From contig NZ_OZ060389.1 in NCBI RefSeq assembly GCF_964059005.1, positions 465,516 to 529,515 on the forward strand: a DNA stretch of 64,000 nucleotides. The letters are read 5' to 3'. This document shows positions 19,294 to 28,277 of the stretch, piece by piece. The first letter of the stretch is position 1. Each line of letters starts with the position of its first letter. The stretch comes from Buchnera aphidicola (Thelaxes suberi) (GTDB lineage: Bacteria; Pseudomonadota; Gammaproteobacteria; Enterobacterales; Enterobacteriaceae). The translations under genes were made by a program, and so were the position numbers. The notes under the pieces were generated by a model. The model had not been told where the DNA came from. It saw only the letters and a list, made by a program, of their open reading frames with translations, and made no database searches.

Positions 19294-19912
19294 TTATGTT
19301 TGATGAAATTAAAGTTAATCAATTTATTATCATATGTAATTAAATTCCTTTTTATTTTTCAATATCAAATTAAAAAATAATATTTCGAAAAAATTATGTT
19401 TTTAATTGATATAAATAAAAATATAATAAAACTATTTTACGATCTTAATCGTATATATTTTCATCATATTTGTAAAAACTATATAAATAATTATAATAAT
19501 AAAATAAATAGTAATTTTATTATCAAAATGTTTTTATTAGTTAAATTTATATTTTTATTAATTAAAAATAATTAACATTAATAATTTTTATTATTATAAA
19601 TAATAAAAAATTAGAAAAAATTATAATTTTATATAAAATTATTTATCTAAAATAACTATTTTTTTAATATAAAAATTTTATTAAAATATTAACTATAATT
19701 TATTTTATTGCATTAAATTAATCAAAATATTATAAAAAATATTTTTTATAACAAAAACAAAATCGTTAAATCACTCGTTAATTAAAACTATAATTAATAA
19801 TATTTTTGTTATTTATTACTATAAAAAATAAAAAATAAAATAAAAACATCAAATATATAAGAAATTAATGTCAATAGTACACATGCACAAATATTCTTAA
19901 AAAATTATAAAT
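19294..19912. other. Long gene-free spacer, former yqgE position
   Basis: About 620 bases with almost no G or C, between gshB and yqgF, where E. coli carries yqgE. No ORF, tRNA or strong hairpin was recognised, and short translated stretches show no YqgE resemblance. It is best read as an eroded gene plus promoter for yqgF. Confidence 0.5.
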
Positions 19913-20320
19913 ATGCAAATAATAATGGCTTTTGACTTTGGTACAAAAAAAATTGGCATCGCAGTAGGACAAACAATAACAAGAACAGCAAGTTATTTAA
20001 AATCAATTCCAGCTAAACAAGGATTTCCTGAATGGAAATTAATTCACAAGGTAATTATTGAATGGCAACCTAGTAGCATTATCGTTGGATTACCTTTAAA
20101 TTATAACGGAGATGTACAACATATCACTAAAAAAACAAAAAAATTTGCTATAATAATGCAAAAAAAATTTAATATTCCAACTTTTTTACATGATGAAAGA
20201 CTGACTACTAAATCTGCTAAATCCTATTTGTTTCATATAGGAGGTTTTAAAAATTTAAAAAAAAAAAAAATAGATGGATTATCTGCAGTATTAATTTTAG
20301 AAAGTTGGTTTTCACAGTAA
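19913..20320 (+). CDS. yqgF: YqgF/RuvX RNase H-like nuclease
   Basis: RNase H-fold protein of 135 residues (E. coli 138), implicated in 16S rRNA 5'-end maturation and once proposed as a Holliday-junction resolvase. The first catalytic acidic motif MAFDFGTKKIGIAVGQ is at about 5-20, followed by WQPSSIIVGLPLNYNGD near 51-67 and LHDERLTTKSAKSYL near 92-106. A 14-base poly(A) tract (20257-20270) encodes KKKKI near residue 119 and is in frame. It is followed 45 bases later by yggS. Confidence 0.95.
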   Translation: MQIIMAFDFGTKKIGIAVGQTITRTASYLKSIPAKQGFPEWKLIHKVIIEWQPSSIIVGLPLNYNGDVQHITKKTKKFAIIMQKKFNIPTFLHDERLTTKSAKSYLFHIGGFKNLKKKKIDGLSAVLILESWFSQ

Positions 20321-20365
20321 TTAATTAACATCATTACATAACAAAAAAAGATAAAAAATTAATAT

Positions 20366-21055
20366 ATGAACAATATCTATTTTAATTTAAATCAATTACA
20401 AAAAACAATCATGTATTATGCTTTAAAATATAAAAAAAAATATACAGATATTAAAGTTATTGCAATTAGTAAAAAACGTAGTATAAATGAAATTATTCAA
20501 GCGTATTCTTTTGGTCAACGCGCATTTGGAGAAAATTATGTACAAGAAGCAATAAAAAAAATAAATAATATACAGTTAAAAATTGAATGGCATTTTGTTG
20601 GAAAAATACAAAGCAATAAAGTATCTATAATTGCAAAAAATTTTGCATGGTGTCATTCGATTACTAGTAAAAAACATGCTGAATTATTAAACAAATATCG
20701 ACCTGAAATATTACCTCCTTTAAACGTATTAATACAAATTAATATAAATTGTGAAAAGAATAAAAATGGAATTTATCTATATAAATTAATGAATTTAGTA
20801 AATTTTATATATCAATTAAAAAAAATTAAATTAAGAGGTATTATGATATTTCCTAATCAACAAAAAGATATACAACAAAAAATAATCCTGTACAAAAAAA
20901 TGTATATAATACTTATGAAACTAAAAAATAAATACAAATATACTGATACTCTCTCATTAGGAACATCTTATGATATCGAAGAAGCAATTGCATCAGGAAG
21001 TAATATGTTACGCATCGGACAAAAAATTTTTAATAAAAAAATTAATAATCATTAA
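20366..21055 (+). CDS. yggS: PLP homeostasis protein YggS
   Basis: Fold-type III pyridoxal-phosphate-binding protein, 229 residues (E. coli 234), involved in PLP and amino-acid homeostasis; it has no known enzymatic turnover. The PLP lysine is Lys36 in VIAISKKRS, followed by FGENYVQEAIKK and WHFVGKIQSNK. The C-terminal LSLGTSYDIEEAIASGSNMLRIGQKIF matches the LSMGMSDDMEAAIAAGSTMVRIGTAIFG motif of the family. It lies between yqgF and hemW, with yggT, yggU and yggV of E. coli missing. Confidence 0.95.
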   Translation: MNNIYFNLNQLQKTIMYYALKYKKKYTDIKVIAISKKRSINEIIQAYSFGQRAFGENYVQEAIKKINNIQLKIEWHFVGKIQSNKVSIIAKNFAWCHSITSKKHAELLNKYRPEILPPLNVLIQININCEKNKNGIYLYKLMNLVNFIYQLKKIKLRGIMIFPNQQKDIQQKIILYKKMYIILMKLKNKYKYTDTLSLGTSYDIEEAIASGSNMLRIGQKIFNKKINNH

Positions 21056-21168
21056 TTATAACAAATAAATCATTTGTGTATCTAATAATGCATTTCTATA
21101 TGTTTTGACTTTATAAATTTGAAATTTATATTTAACATTAATTAAAATAGAATGGATAATAATATCTT

Positions 21169-22296
21169 ATGCATTCCGTCAGTTTATATATTCATATTCC
21201 CTGGTGTATGAAAAAATGTCCTTATTGTGACTTTAATTCTTATACTGAAAAAAATAAAATTAATGAAAAAAAATATATTTTTTTATTAATGAATGACTTA
21301 GAACAAGATTTAAATTTAATTAATAATAAAGTAATAATTCAAAATATATTTATTGGAGGAGGAACTCCTAGTTTATTTCATATTAATTCTATCGATTTAT
21401 TATTGAAAGAAATACATAAAAGAATAGAAATAGCTAATAATGCAGAAATAACCATAGAATCTAATCCTACAAGTATGGAAAATAAAAAAATACTACAATA
21501 TAATAAAATAGGCATAAACCGTATTTCTTTAGGAATTCAAACTTTTAATAATACACTTTTAGAAAAAATAGGACGTAATTATACTATTAATAATATAGAA
21601 AAAATTTTAACATCAATTAATTTTTTTAAAAAAAAAATTAATTTTAATATCGATTTAATGTATAATCTTCCAGATCAATCTTATAAAGAAGCCATGAATG
21701 ACATAAAAAAAGCTATTTCTTTTAATCCAACACACATTTCTTGGTATGAATTAACTATAGAACCAAAAACTGTTTTTTTTTATAAAAAATTAAATCTTCC
21801 TAATGAATATATATCCGAAAAAATATTTTTATCTGGAAAAAAATTATTAGAAAAAAATAATTATATACAATATGAAGTATCATCCTATTCAAAAATAGGA
21901 TATGAATGTCAACATAACTTAAATTATTGGAATTTTGGAGATTATTTAGGAATAGGATGTGGAGCACATGGAAAGATTACACAAGAAAATAAAAAAGTTA
22001 TCAGAACAATAAAATTTAATAATATAAAAGATTATGAACAAAAAATGTTTTTAAAAAAAAAATATATTGTACAAAAAAAAGAATTAGCATTAGAATTTTT
22101 TATGAATCAATGCAGGATAAAAAAAAATATATTAAAAGAAGATTTATATAATAAAACAGGAATAACACCACAAAATATACAAAAAAAAATAAATAAATGT
22201 ATTACTAATAATTTAATTATAGAAGATAGTAATAGTTGGAAATTAACTAAAAAAGGTTATTTATTTATAAATTCAATATTAGAAAATTTTTTATGA
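21169..22296 (+). CDS. hemW: HemW, radical SAM heme chaperone-like protein
   Basis: Radical SAM protein of 375 residues (E. coli HemW 378). The 4Fe-4S motif CxxxCxxC is Cys13, Cys17 and Cys20 in PWCMKKCPYCDFNS, followed by IFIGGGTPSLF near 62-72 and ISLGIQTFNNTLLEKIGR near 120-137. HemW proteins bind and insert heme and lack coproporphyrinogen oxidase activity, despite the older name HemN-like. Later sections (ECQHNLNYWNFGDYLGIGCGAHG) are intact. The gene is followed by a 586-base empty spacer where E. coli has yggL and trmB. Confidence 0.93.
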   Translation: MHSVSLYIHIPWCMKKCPYCDFNSYTEKNKINEKKYIFLLMNDLEQDLNLINNKVIIQNIFIGGGTPSLFHINSIDLLLKEIHKRIEIANNAEITIESNPTSMENKKILQYNKIGINRISLGIQTFNNTLLEKIGRNYTINNIEKILTSINFFKKKINFNIDLMYNLPDQSYKEAMNDIKKAISFNPTHISWYELTIEPKTVFFYKKLNLPNEYISEKIFLSGKKLLEKNNYIQYEVSSYSKIGYECQHNLNYWNFGDYLGIGCGAHGKITQENKKVIRTIKFNNIKDYEQKMFLKKKYIVQKKELALEFFMNQCRIKKNILKEDLYNKTGITPQNIQKKINKCITNNLIIEDSNSWKLTKKGYLFINSILENFL

Positions 22297-22882
22297 AAAA
22301 TAGCTTTTAATTAAATTTTTTTTACATAATTATAATATATATATTAAATATATATATACTATAAAAATATATTATTGATATAATATATATTATGAAAAAT
22401 ATAAATTAGTAGTATGTATAAAAACATTTTTATAAGCTATATATATTATATATTTACAATTAATAAAATATTTTAATATACAAAAAATAATTTATATACA
22501 ATAAAATATAAAATAATTATTATTTTTTATTTACATATTTAATGATACTATATACAAAAATTTAAAAAAAAAAGATAAAATGTGTTAATAAAAAATAAGT
22601 CAAAAACCCCATTAAAATAAATTATTAAAAATATAGTTTTTTATTTTATTGTTGCAATATTATTACCAAAAGTAATATTAAAAAAAATTTTATGCTTAAC
22701 AAATTTAATTCCTCGTGTTATATAAATATTTACTAAATTAATGATTTTATATTATTCAAATAACCTAATTTTATAGCATAATGAAAAAAATATTTTTAAT
22801 GTATTAAAATTAGTAGTTTTATATTAAATCAATTTTAATTTTTAAATAAAAATATCTATAAAAAATAAATACATTATTAACG
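22297..22882. other. Gene-free spacer, former trmB region
   Basis: Nearly 590 bases between hemW and mutY containing mostly A and T with long TATATA stretches (22318-22470). No coding resemblance was seen on either strand. In E. coli trmB lies next to mutY in the opposite orientation, so this is the expected resting place of a lost trmB. Nothing else recognisable. Confidence 0.5.
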
Positions 22883-23953
22883 ATGATTATACAAACTCCT
22901 ATTGCTCAGTTAGTTATAAACTGGTTTCATTTTCATGGAAGAAAAAATTTACCTTGGAAAAAAAAAAATAATAACATTTATCATATTTGGATTTCTGAAA
23001 TCATGTTACAACAAACACAAGTTAATACAGTCATTCCATTTTATAAAAAATTTATTATTCGATTCCCATCTATACAAACAATACAGCAAACTTCTTTAGA
23101 TGAAGTTTTATATTATTGGAGTGGATTAGGATACTATCGTCGAGCAGTGAGTATTTATAATACTGCTCAAATAATATATTATAAATATAACAATTTATTT
23201 CCTGAAACAATAGAAAAACTAATAAAATTACCAGGTATAGGAAAAACTACTGCTGGAGCGATATTATCTTTTTCTAAAAATTTTTGTTTTGCAATACTAG
23301 ATATAAATATTAAAAGAATACTAGTAAGATATTACTATTTAATAAATGCTAACACAAGCAAAAAATTTGAAAACTTTTTATGGAAAATAATTAATTCAAT
23401 TCTTCCTTTACACCAAGCTAGTTATTTTAATCAAGGAATAATGGATTTAGGAGCAACAATATGCACACCTATTAAACCAAAATGTAATATTTGTCCATTA
23501 AAAAATCATTGTTTATATTGTAAAAAAGATATATATAAACAAGATTCATATCTCTTACTAAAAAAAAAAAAAATACGCATAATACAAAAAAAATTTTGGT
23601 GTTGTATCATACAATATCAGAACTATATTTTAATAGAAAAACAAATAAATACAACAATATGGAAAAATTTATTTTGTTTTCCTTTATTTAAAAAATACAA
23701 TGATTTAAATAAATGGATATCAAATAATAATATTATAGTTAATAAAAAAATTCAATTCATTAATACAATACAGTGTAAATATACTCATTTTAATGTAAAA
23801 ATTTTACCAATTATATATATATCAAATAATATTTGTAAAACAAAAAAAAATTTTATATGGTTTAATTATAAATATCCTATAAAATTAGGATTTCCAGTTT
23901 TTATATCAAAAATAATAAAAATAATACAATTAAAGGAAAAAAATAATGAATAA
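22883..23953 (+). CDS. mutY: A/G-specific adenine DNA glycosylase
   Basis: Removes adenine mispaired with 8-oxoguanine, 356 residues (E. coli 350). The catalytic Glu39 is in EIMLQQTQV, the helix-hairpin-helix LPGIGKTTAGAI lies at 116-127, and the conserved Asp140 is in ILDINIKR (DGN in E. coli changed to DIN). The Fe-S ligands Cys194, Cys201, Cys204 and Cys210 have C-X6-C-X2-C-X5-C spacing. The C-terminal NUDIX-like domain is very Lys/Ile/Asn-rich and diverged. An in-frame A14 tract lies at 23560-23573. The stop overlaps the yggX start by 8 bases, implying translational coupling. Confidence 0.95.
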   Translation: MIIQTPIAQLVINWFHFHGRKNLPWKKKNNNIYHIWISEIMLQQTQVNTVIPFYKKFIIRFPSIQTIQQTSLDEVLYYWSGLGYYRRAVSIYNTAQIIYYKYNNLFPETIEKLIKLPGIGKTTAGAILSFSKNFCFAILDINIKRILVRYYYLINANTSKKFENFLWKIINSILPLHQASYFNQGIMDLGATICTPIKPKCNICPLKNHCLYCKKDIYKQDSYLLLKKKKIRIIQKKFWCCIIQYQNYILIEKQINTTIWKNLFCFPLFKKYNDLNKWISNNNIIVNKKIQFINTIQCKYTHFNVKILPIIYISNNICKTKKNFIWFNYKYPIKLGFPVFISKIIKIIQLKEKNNE

Positions 23954-24185
23954 TAGAATAATTTTTTGTAAATACTTTAAAAAAAAAAAAGAAGGGTTAG
24001 ACTATGTTACTTATCCTGGAAAAATAGGATTACGTATATATAATGAAATATCTATGCAAGCTTGGAAACAATGGATAAAAAAACAAACTATTTTGATCAA
24101 TGAAAAAAAATTAAATCTACAAAATATCGAAGATCGAAAAAAAATAGAAAAAAAAATGATAAATTATTTTTTTTATGATAAATAA
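23946..24185 (+). CDS. yggX: Fe(2+)-trafficking protein YggX
   Basis: Small protein of 79 residues (E. coli 91) linked to iron trafficking and protection of Fe-S proteins from oxidation. The conserved N-terminal RIIFCKYF with Cys7, then GLDYVTYPGKIGLRIYNEISMQAWKQWIKKQT and LINEKKLNLQNIEDRK, closely track E. coli. It ends after NYFFYDK, so the last dozen or so residues are missing. A 12-base poly(A) run encoding KKKK near residue 13-16 is in frame. Its start overlaps the mutY stop, and its stop is 8 bases from that of convergent sbcB. Confidence 0.95.
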   Translation: MNNRIIFCKYFKKKKEGLDYVTYPGKIGLRIYNEISMQAWKQWIKKQTILINEKKLNLQNIEDRKKIEKKMINYFFYDK

Positions 24186-24193
24186 AATAAAGA

Positions 24194-25606
24194 TTAGTAA
24201 AAATTTTTTATTTTCTTTTTTAAATAAATAATAATTGCATTATAAATATTCTTTTTATTTAAAAAATATGCATTTGATTGCATTATATTGTTTAAATTAT
24301 TTTTATATTGTCTAATATATGAAAAATTAAAGTGATTTTTACAATAATTTAACCATTTTCTTTTTTCATTCTCTGATAAAAAAGAAAAAAAATTACGAGC
24401 TTTCATGCGAAAAAATAATTGTTTTACTCTTTCTTCTTGAAATTGAAATGTGTTTTTACAAAAATAATAAGGTTTAATGCAATGAATTAATTGCATAATT
24501 TTTTTATCGTTCTCTTTAAAAAAATCACTATATAATAGTAAATCTACATTTTTTTCTAAATATAATTTTCTTTTAAAAAAACATATTTTACTTAATTCTT
24601 TAAATACATAAGTATATTTATTTAATTTATTAAAATATTTAATGTAACTATCTATATTAACATTTAAATTATACATATCCTTTTTATGCAATACATTAAT
24701 TGGAGCAAGGATAGGACATTTATTAATATAAATAAAAATTAAACCTTTTAGGAATAAATTTTTTACAATTATTTGATTATTTTTTTTTTGATGATAAAAT
24801 TCCTGTAAAAAATCATTAATATCATATTTTAAATCAAAACCAATAATAATATTAGAATTAAAATGATATTGTCTCATTAATCTTATAATACTATAATTTT
24901 CACGGTTACTTCCAAAAATACTAGAAAAATAAAAAATTGGTAGATTACTGTATTTATGAAAAAAATCTATTATATTATGTTTTAATCTAAGTTTAAAAAA
25001 AAAATTAAATAATTTTGGTTGTACAGTTTTAATTAATTTTGCTACAGACATTGTAGCATAAACATCAGATAAAGCATCATGAACTACATCATGCTTAATA
25101 TTATTTTCTTTTGCGATATCTTGTAATTTAAAACTAATTAATCCCGTTTTTTTTTTAGGCCATATAATACCTTTAGGTCTTAAAATATAACACGCTCTTA
25201 AAAGATTAATTAAATCCCATCTAGAATTATTGTGTTTATAACTCCATTCATATGGATCTAATAAATTTCTATAAAAAATATTTCTAGTTAATTCATCATC
25301 AAAATTAATATTGTTAAATCCAATAACACAAGTATTTTTTTTCATAAATTTCTGATTTATGATCTTTGCAAAATAAAATTCTTTTATTCCTTTTTGATCT
25401 GCTATTTGAGGGGTAATATTCGTAATAAATATGGATTCAGGGTTGGGTAAATAATCTAACGGAAGTGAACAATAAACAATAGTGGGTTTTGATAGTATCT
25501 TAAAATTATAATCAGTTCTAATACATGCAAATTGTGATGGTTTATCTAAACTAATATTTGTTCCAAAAGTTTCATAATCATAAAACAAAAAATTTTTATT
25601 TTGCAT
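24194..25606 (-). CDS. sbcB: Exodeoxyribonuclease I
   Basis: 3'-5' single-strand DNA exonuclease, 470 residues (E. coli 475). DEDD-family ExoI motif: Asp10 and Glu12 in FYDYETFGTN, GFNNINFDDELTRNIFYRN near 96-114, and KENNIKHDVVHDALSDVYATMSVAKLI near 163-189 with the final acidic residues. The middle and C-terminal SH3-like and helical parts are degenerate in composition but of normal length, ending with a long Lys/Asn-rich tail. It acts in recombination and mismatch repair. It is convergent with yggX, with tRNA-Asn upstream of it. Confidence 0.95.
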   Translation of the reverse strand: MQNKNFLFYDYETFGTNISLDKPSQFACIRTDYNFKILSKPTIVYCSLPLDYLPNPESIFITNITPQIADQKGIKEFYFAKIINQKFMKKNTCVIGFNNINFDDELTRNIFYRNLLDPYEWSYKHNNSRWDLINLLRACYILRPKGIIWPKKKTGLISFKLQDIAKENNIKHDVVHDALSDVYATMSVAKLIKTVQPKLFNFFFKLRLKHNIIDFFHKYSNLPIFYFSSIFGSNRENYSIIRLMRQYHFNSNIIIGFDLKYDINDFLQEFYHQKKNNQIIVKNLFLKGLIFIYINKCPILAPINVLHKKDMYNLNVNIDSYIKYFNKLNKYTYVFKELSKICFFKRKLYLEKNVDLLLYSDFFKENDKKIMQLIHCIKPYYFCKNTFQFQEERVKQLFFRMKARNFFSFLSENEKRKWLNYCKNHFNFSYIRQYKNNLNNIMQSNAYFLNKKNIYNAIIIYLKKKIKNFY

Positions 25607-25656
25607 AAGGATGTTTTTATAATTTCAATAAATTTCATGTGTAAATTTATTTTATT

Positions 25657-25729
25657 CTCCCCCGACTGGACTCGAACCAGTGACATACGGATTAACAGTC
25701 CGTTGTTCTACCAACTGAACTACAGAGGA
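25657..25729 (-). tRNA. tRNA-Asn (GTT)
   Basis: On the minus strand the acceptor TCCTCTG pairs with CGGGGGA (two G-U pairs), the anticodon arm is CGGACTGTTAATCCG with anticodon GTT, and the T arm has CTGGTTCGAGTCCAG. It is almost identical to E. coli tRNA-Asn. The discriminator is G, and CCA is not encoded. It lies upstream of sbcB on the same strand. Confidence 0.98.
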
Positions 25730-25891
25730 AATGTAAAATAATTATACTATTTTAAATTTCAAATGTCAAAAATTTTCAAAAAATATATGATTAAATATAT
25801 ATAAAAATACGTTTGTAATAAAATTAAAATAATTGGTAGATTATCTAGAAAAATTGTTTTATAATTAAATTAGTTATTAAACTATAACATA

Positions 25892-25964
25892 GGCCCCTTA
25901 GCTCAGTGGTTAGAGCAAGCGACTCATAATCGCTAGGTCGCTGGTTCAAATCCAGCAGGGGCCA
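25892..25964 (+). tRNA. tRNA-Ile2 (CAT, lysidine-modified)
   Basis: Anticodon CAT in GCGACTCATAATCGC. The body (GGCCCCTTAGCTCAGTGGTTAGAGCA ... GGTTCAAATCCAGC ... AGGGGCC) matches E. coli ileX rather than elongator or initiator tRNA-Met. It should therefore be converted by TilS to lysidine-34 and read AUA, a codon very common in this AT-rich genome. The discriminator is A; CCA is not encoded. Confidence 0.92.
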
Positions 25965-26023
25965 ATATAAATTTTATTAAAACTTTTGTTATATATATGT
26001 ATTGATTAAAATAAAATATTTTT

Positions 26024-26488
26024 TTAATCATTACCTGTATGCCCAAAACCCGAAAAACCTCTTTTTGTGTTTTTTTCAAAATCTGATACAAAATTAAAAT
26101 TAGGCCTAATTATAGGAATAAATAATAATTGTGCTATTCGCATTCCAGGATAGATTAAAAAATCCTTTTTTTTATCTCTATTCCATATAGACAATAATAA
26201 TTCACCTTGATAATCTGAATCAATAATACCAACTGAATTACCTAATACAACGCCATATTTATGACCTAAACCCGATCTCGGAAATATCATCCCAGTGATT
26301 AACATATCATTAATATGTATTGCTATTCCAGAAGAAAGTAAAATTGTTTTATTAGCATTTAAAATAATGTTTTTATTACAACAAGCTCTCAAATCAATAC
26401 CTGAAGATCCTAACGTGCTATATTTTGGAAAAGAAAAAATAGTTCCAATTCTATTATCAATAATTTTGATATTAATATTCTGGTTCAT
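26024..26488 (-). CDS. dut: dUTPase
   Basis: Trimeric deoxyuridine triphosphatase, 154 residues (E. coli 152), producing dUMP and keeping uracil out of DNA. The conserved motifs are in order: GSSGIDLRAC (motif 1, about 27-36), FPRSGLGHKYGV (motif 2, about 69-80), NSVGIIDSDYQGEL (motif 3, about 84-97), GMRIAQLLFIP (motif 4, about 119-129) and the flexible C-terminal KRGFSGFGHTG (motif 5). All are intact. It stands as a single gene on the minus strand, 67 bases from cysQ. Confidence 0.98.
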   Translation of the reverse strand: MNQNINIKIIDNRIGTIFSFPKYSTLGSSGIDLRACCNKNIILNANKTILLSSGIAIHINDMLITGMIFPRSGLGHKYGVVLGNSVGIIDSDYQGELLLSIWNRDKKKDFLIYPGMRIAQLLFIPIIRPNFNFVSDFEKNTKRGFSGFGHTGND

Positions 26489-26555
26489 ATTTATTTATAA
26501 ATAAGTATTTTTAATAAAAGATGTAATTTATTGATTATATACCTGAAAAAACTCT

Positions 26556-27338
26556 TTACTGTCTGCACGATGAAGCAATAATTCCAGAATCAATTAAAAA
26601 AGAGTTATTATTTTTTAACTTATAATTTATTAAATTGCTAGAAAGAGTATAAATATAACCACCAGATCCTAATAAAATAGCATGACCGGCAGATATATCC
26701 CATGTATAAATAGGATGACATCGTACATATAATTGTGCTTTTCCTTCAGCGATATAACAAAATTTTAAAGACGATCCCATTTTTAATTTTTTATATGGTT
26801 TTTTTTCTAATTTATTAATAAAATTATTAGTTGTTTGATTAGTGTGTGATCGGCTAGTTAATATTTTTTGAGGATATTTATTTTTAACCACAATTTTTTT
26901 CTTTATACCATTACTTTCTATTTTCCACGATTCATTAAACAATGCAAAATATACAATATTAAAACATGGAACGTAAATTACTCCTAATATTGGATATCCA
27001 TCTTTTATTAAAGATATATTAATAGTAAATTCAGGAATATTATTAATAAATTCTTTAGTGCCATCTAAAGGATCAATTAACCAATATTTTTTTTTTTTAT
27101 ATGAAGGAAAATTGCTAAGATTAAATCTCGATTCTTCTGATATTATAACAGTTTCAGGATCTATATGACGTAATCCTTTTATAATAACATCATGCGATAT
27201 TTTATCAGCAATAGTTACTGGAGAGATATCGTTTTTATAACGAATTATCATATGACGTAATAAAAAATTTTTATTATTAAAATATTTCATCACAGATATT
27301 CCAGCCAATTTTGATAATGCAATTATTTTATTAATCAT
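26556..27338 (-). CDS. cysQ: 3'(2'),5'-bisphosphate nucleotidase
   Basis: Mg-dependent phosphatase of the inositol monophosphatase fold hydrolysing PAP (3'-phosphoadenosine 5'-phosphate), a by-product of sulfate assimilation and acyl-carrier-protein priming. It has 260 residues (E. coli 246). Signature LIDPLDGTKEFINNIPEFTINISLI around residue 88-112, ISEES near 71-75 and WDISAGHAILLGSGG near 219-233 carry the metal ligands. It is close to rplI-rpsR-rpsF, as in E. coli, where cysQ lies in the same region. Confidence 0.95.
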   Translation of the reverse strand: MINKIIALSKLAGISVMKYFNNKNFLLRHMIIRYKNDISPVTIADKISHDVIIKGLRHIDPETVIISEESRFNLSNFPSYKKKKYWLIDPLDGTKEFINNIPEFTINISLIKDGYPILGVIYVPCFNIVYFALFNESWKIESNGIKKKIVVKNKYPQKILTSRSHTNQTTNNFINKLEKKPYKKLKMGSSLKFCYIAEGKAQLYVRCHPIYTWDISAGHAILLGSGGYIYTLSSNLINYKLKNNNSFLIDSGIIASSCRQ

Positions 27339-27472
27339 ATATGCCTTTAAAAAACATTATTTTTATAATTTGTAATATTATAGTTAATACTTTATTTATT
27401 TGCTTATGCAATTATTTAATAAAATTAATTGTATTATTTACATCAAAATTTAATATTTCAATTTCTTACTTG

Positions 27473-27919
27473 TTAAGAAACAATTTTTATTATTATATCT
27501 GATCGCACCTTTACATGAGGACAAAACAACACAGTATGTTCCCCAATAGTTTTAAGACTTCCATTCAAAAGTCTAAAATCATTCTTATTAACTGCAATAC
27601 CTAAACGATTAATTGCATCCGAAATATCTCTAATTCCTATCGATCCAAATAATTTACCTTCTTCACCTGATTTAGAATAAATAATAATTGGCTGTAAAGC
27701 TAATATTTTTTTTGCTGTTTTTTGATATATTAAAATTTTATTATAAATTTCCTTTTCTTTTTGTTTTTTTTGATTTTCAAAAATGTATAAATTTTCTTTT
27801 GTTGCAATAATAGCTTTACCAAAAGGAATTAAAAAATTACGAGCATAACCTGCATTTACTTTTACTTGATCTCCTTCTGATCCAAGTTTATATACTTTAG
27901 AAAGTAAAATAACTTTCAT
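27473..27919 (-). CDS. rplI: 50S ribosomal protein L9
   Basis: Large-subunit protein bL9, 148 residues (E. coli 149). The N-terminal domain KVILLSKVYKLGSEGDQVKVNAGYARNFLIPFGKAI is diagnostic, followed by a long connecting helix (about 40-75) and the C-terminal rRNA-binding domain with GKLFGSIGIRDISDAINRLG. It is the last gene of the rpsF-rpsR-rplI operon, 51 bases after rpsR. priB, which lies between rpsF and rpsR in E. coli, is absent. Confidence 0.99.
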   Translation of the reverse strand: MKVILLSKVYKLGSEGDQVKVNAGYARNFLIPFGKAIIATKENLYIFENQKKQKEKEIYNKILIYQKTAKKILALQPIIIYSKSGEEGKLFGSIGIRDISDAINRLGIAVNKNDFRLLNGSLKTIGEHTVLFCPHVKVRSDIIIKIVS

Positions 27920-27970
27920 GTATAAATTACTCCTTTTTTGTATGTAAATTTATTATATAAAGATGTCATT

Positions 27971-28198
27971 TTATTTATGATGATCAGTATAAGGTAATAA
28001 AGCTAAAAATCGAGATCTTTTAATAGCTCTAGATAACTGTCTTTGATACTTAGATTTAGTTCCTGTTATTCTGCTTGGAACCATTTTACCACTTTCAGTA
28101 ATATAATTTTTTAAAATACTAATGTCTTTATAATCAATTTCTTTAATACTTTCCGCAGTAAAACGACAAAATTTTCTTCTTCTAAAATAACGAATCAT
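27971..28198 (-). CDS. rpsR: 30S ribosomal protein S18
   Basis: Protein bS18, 75 residues, exactly the E. coli length. It has RRRKFCRFTAESIKEIDYKD at the N-terminus, the RNA-binding KMVPSRITGTKSKYQRQLSRAIKRSR, and the end LALLPYTDHHK. It pairs with S6 on the platform of the 30S subunit. It lies 79 bases after rpsF and 51 bases before rplI. Confidence 0.99.
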   Translation of the reverse strand: MIRYFRRRKFCRFTAESIKEIDYKDISILKNYITESGKMVPSRITGTKSKYQRQLSRAIKRSRFLALLPYTDHHK

Positions 28199-28277
28199 AA
28201 TTTTTTACTATTACCTCAATAATATTAATAATGTATATACGAATCGTAAAAATAATATAAAAATATATAAAAAATTA

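Noticed and set aside
22318..22470. TATATA-rich stretch as a repeat array or CRISPR
   Set aside because: No regular repeat-spacer period; it is simple AT-rich sequence.
25892..25964. Calling this tRNA elongator or initiator Met from its CAT anticodon
   Set aside because: The acceptor, D and T arms match E. coli tRNA-Ile2 (ileX), not tRNA-Met.
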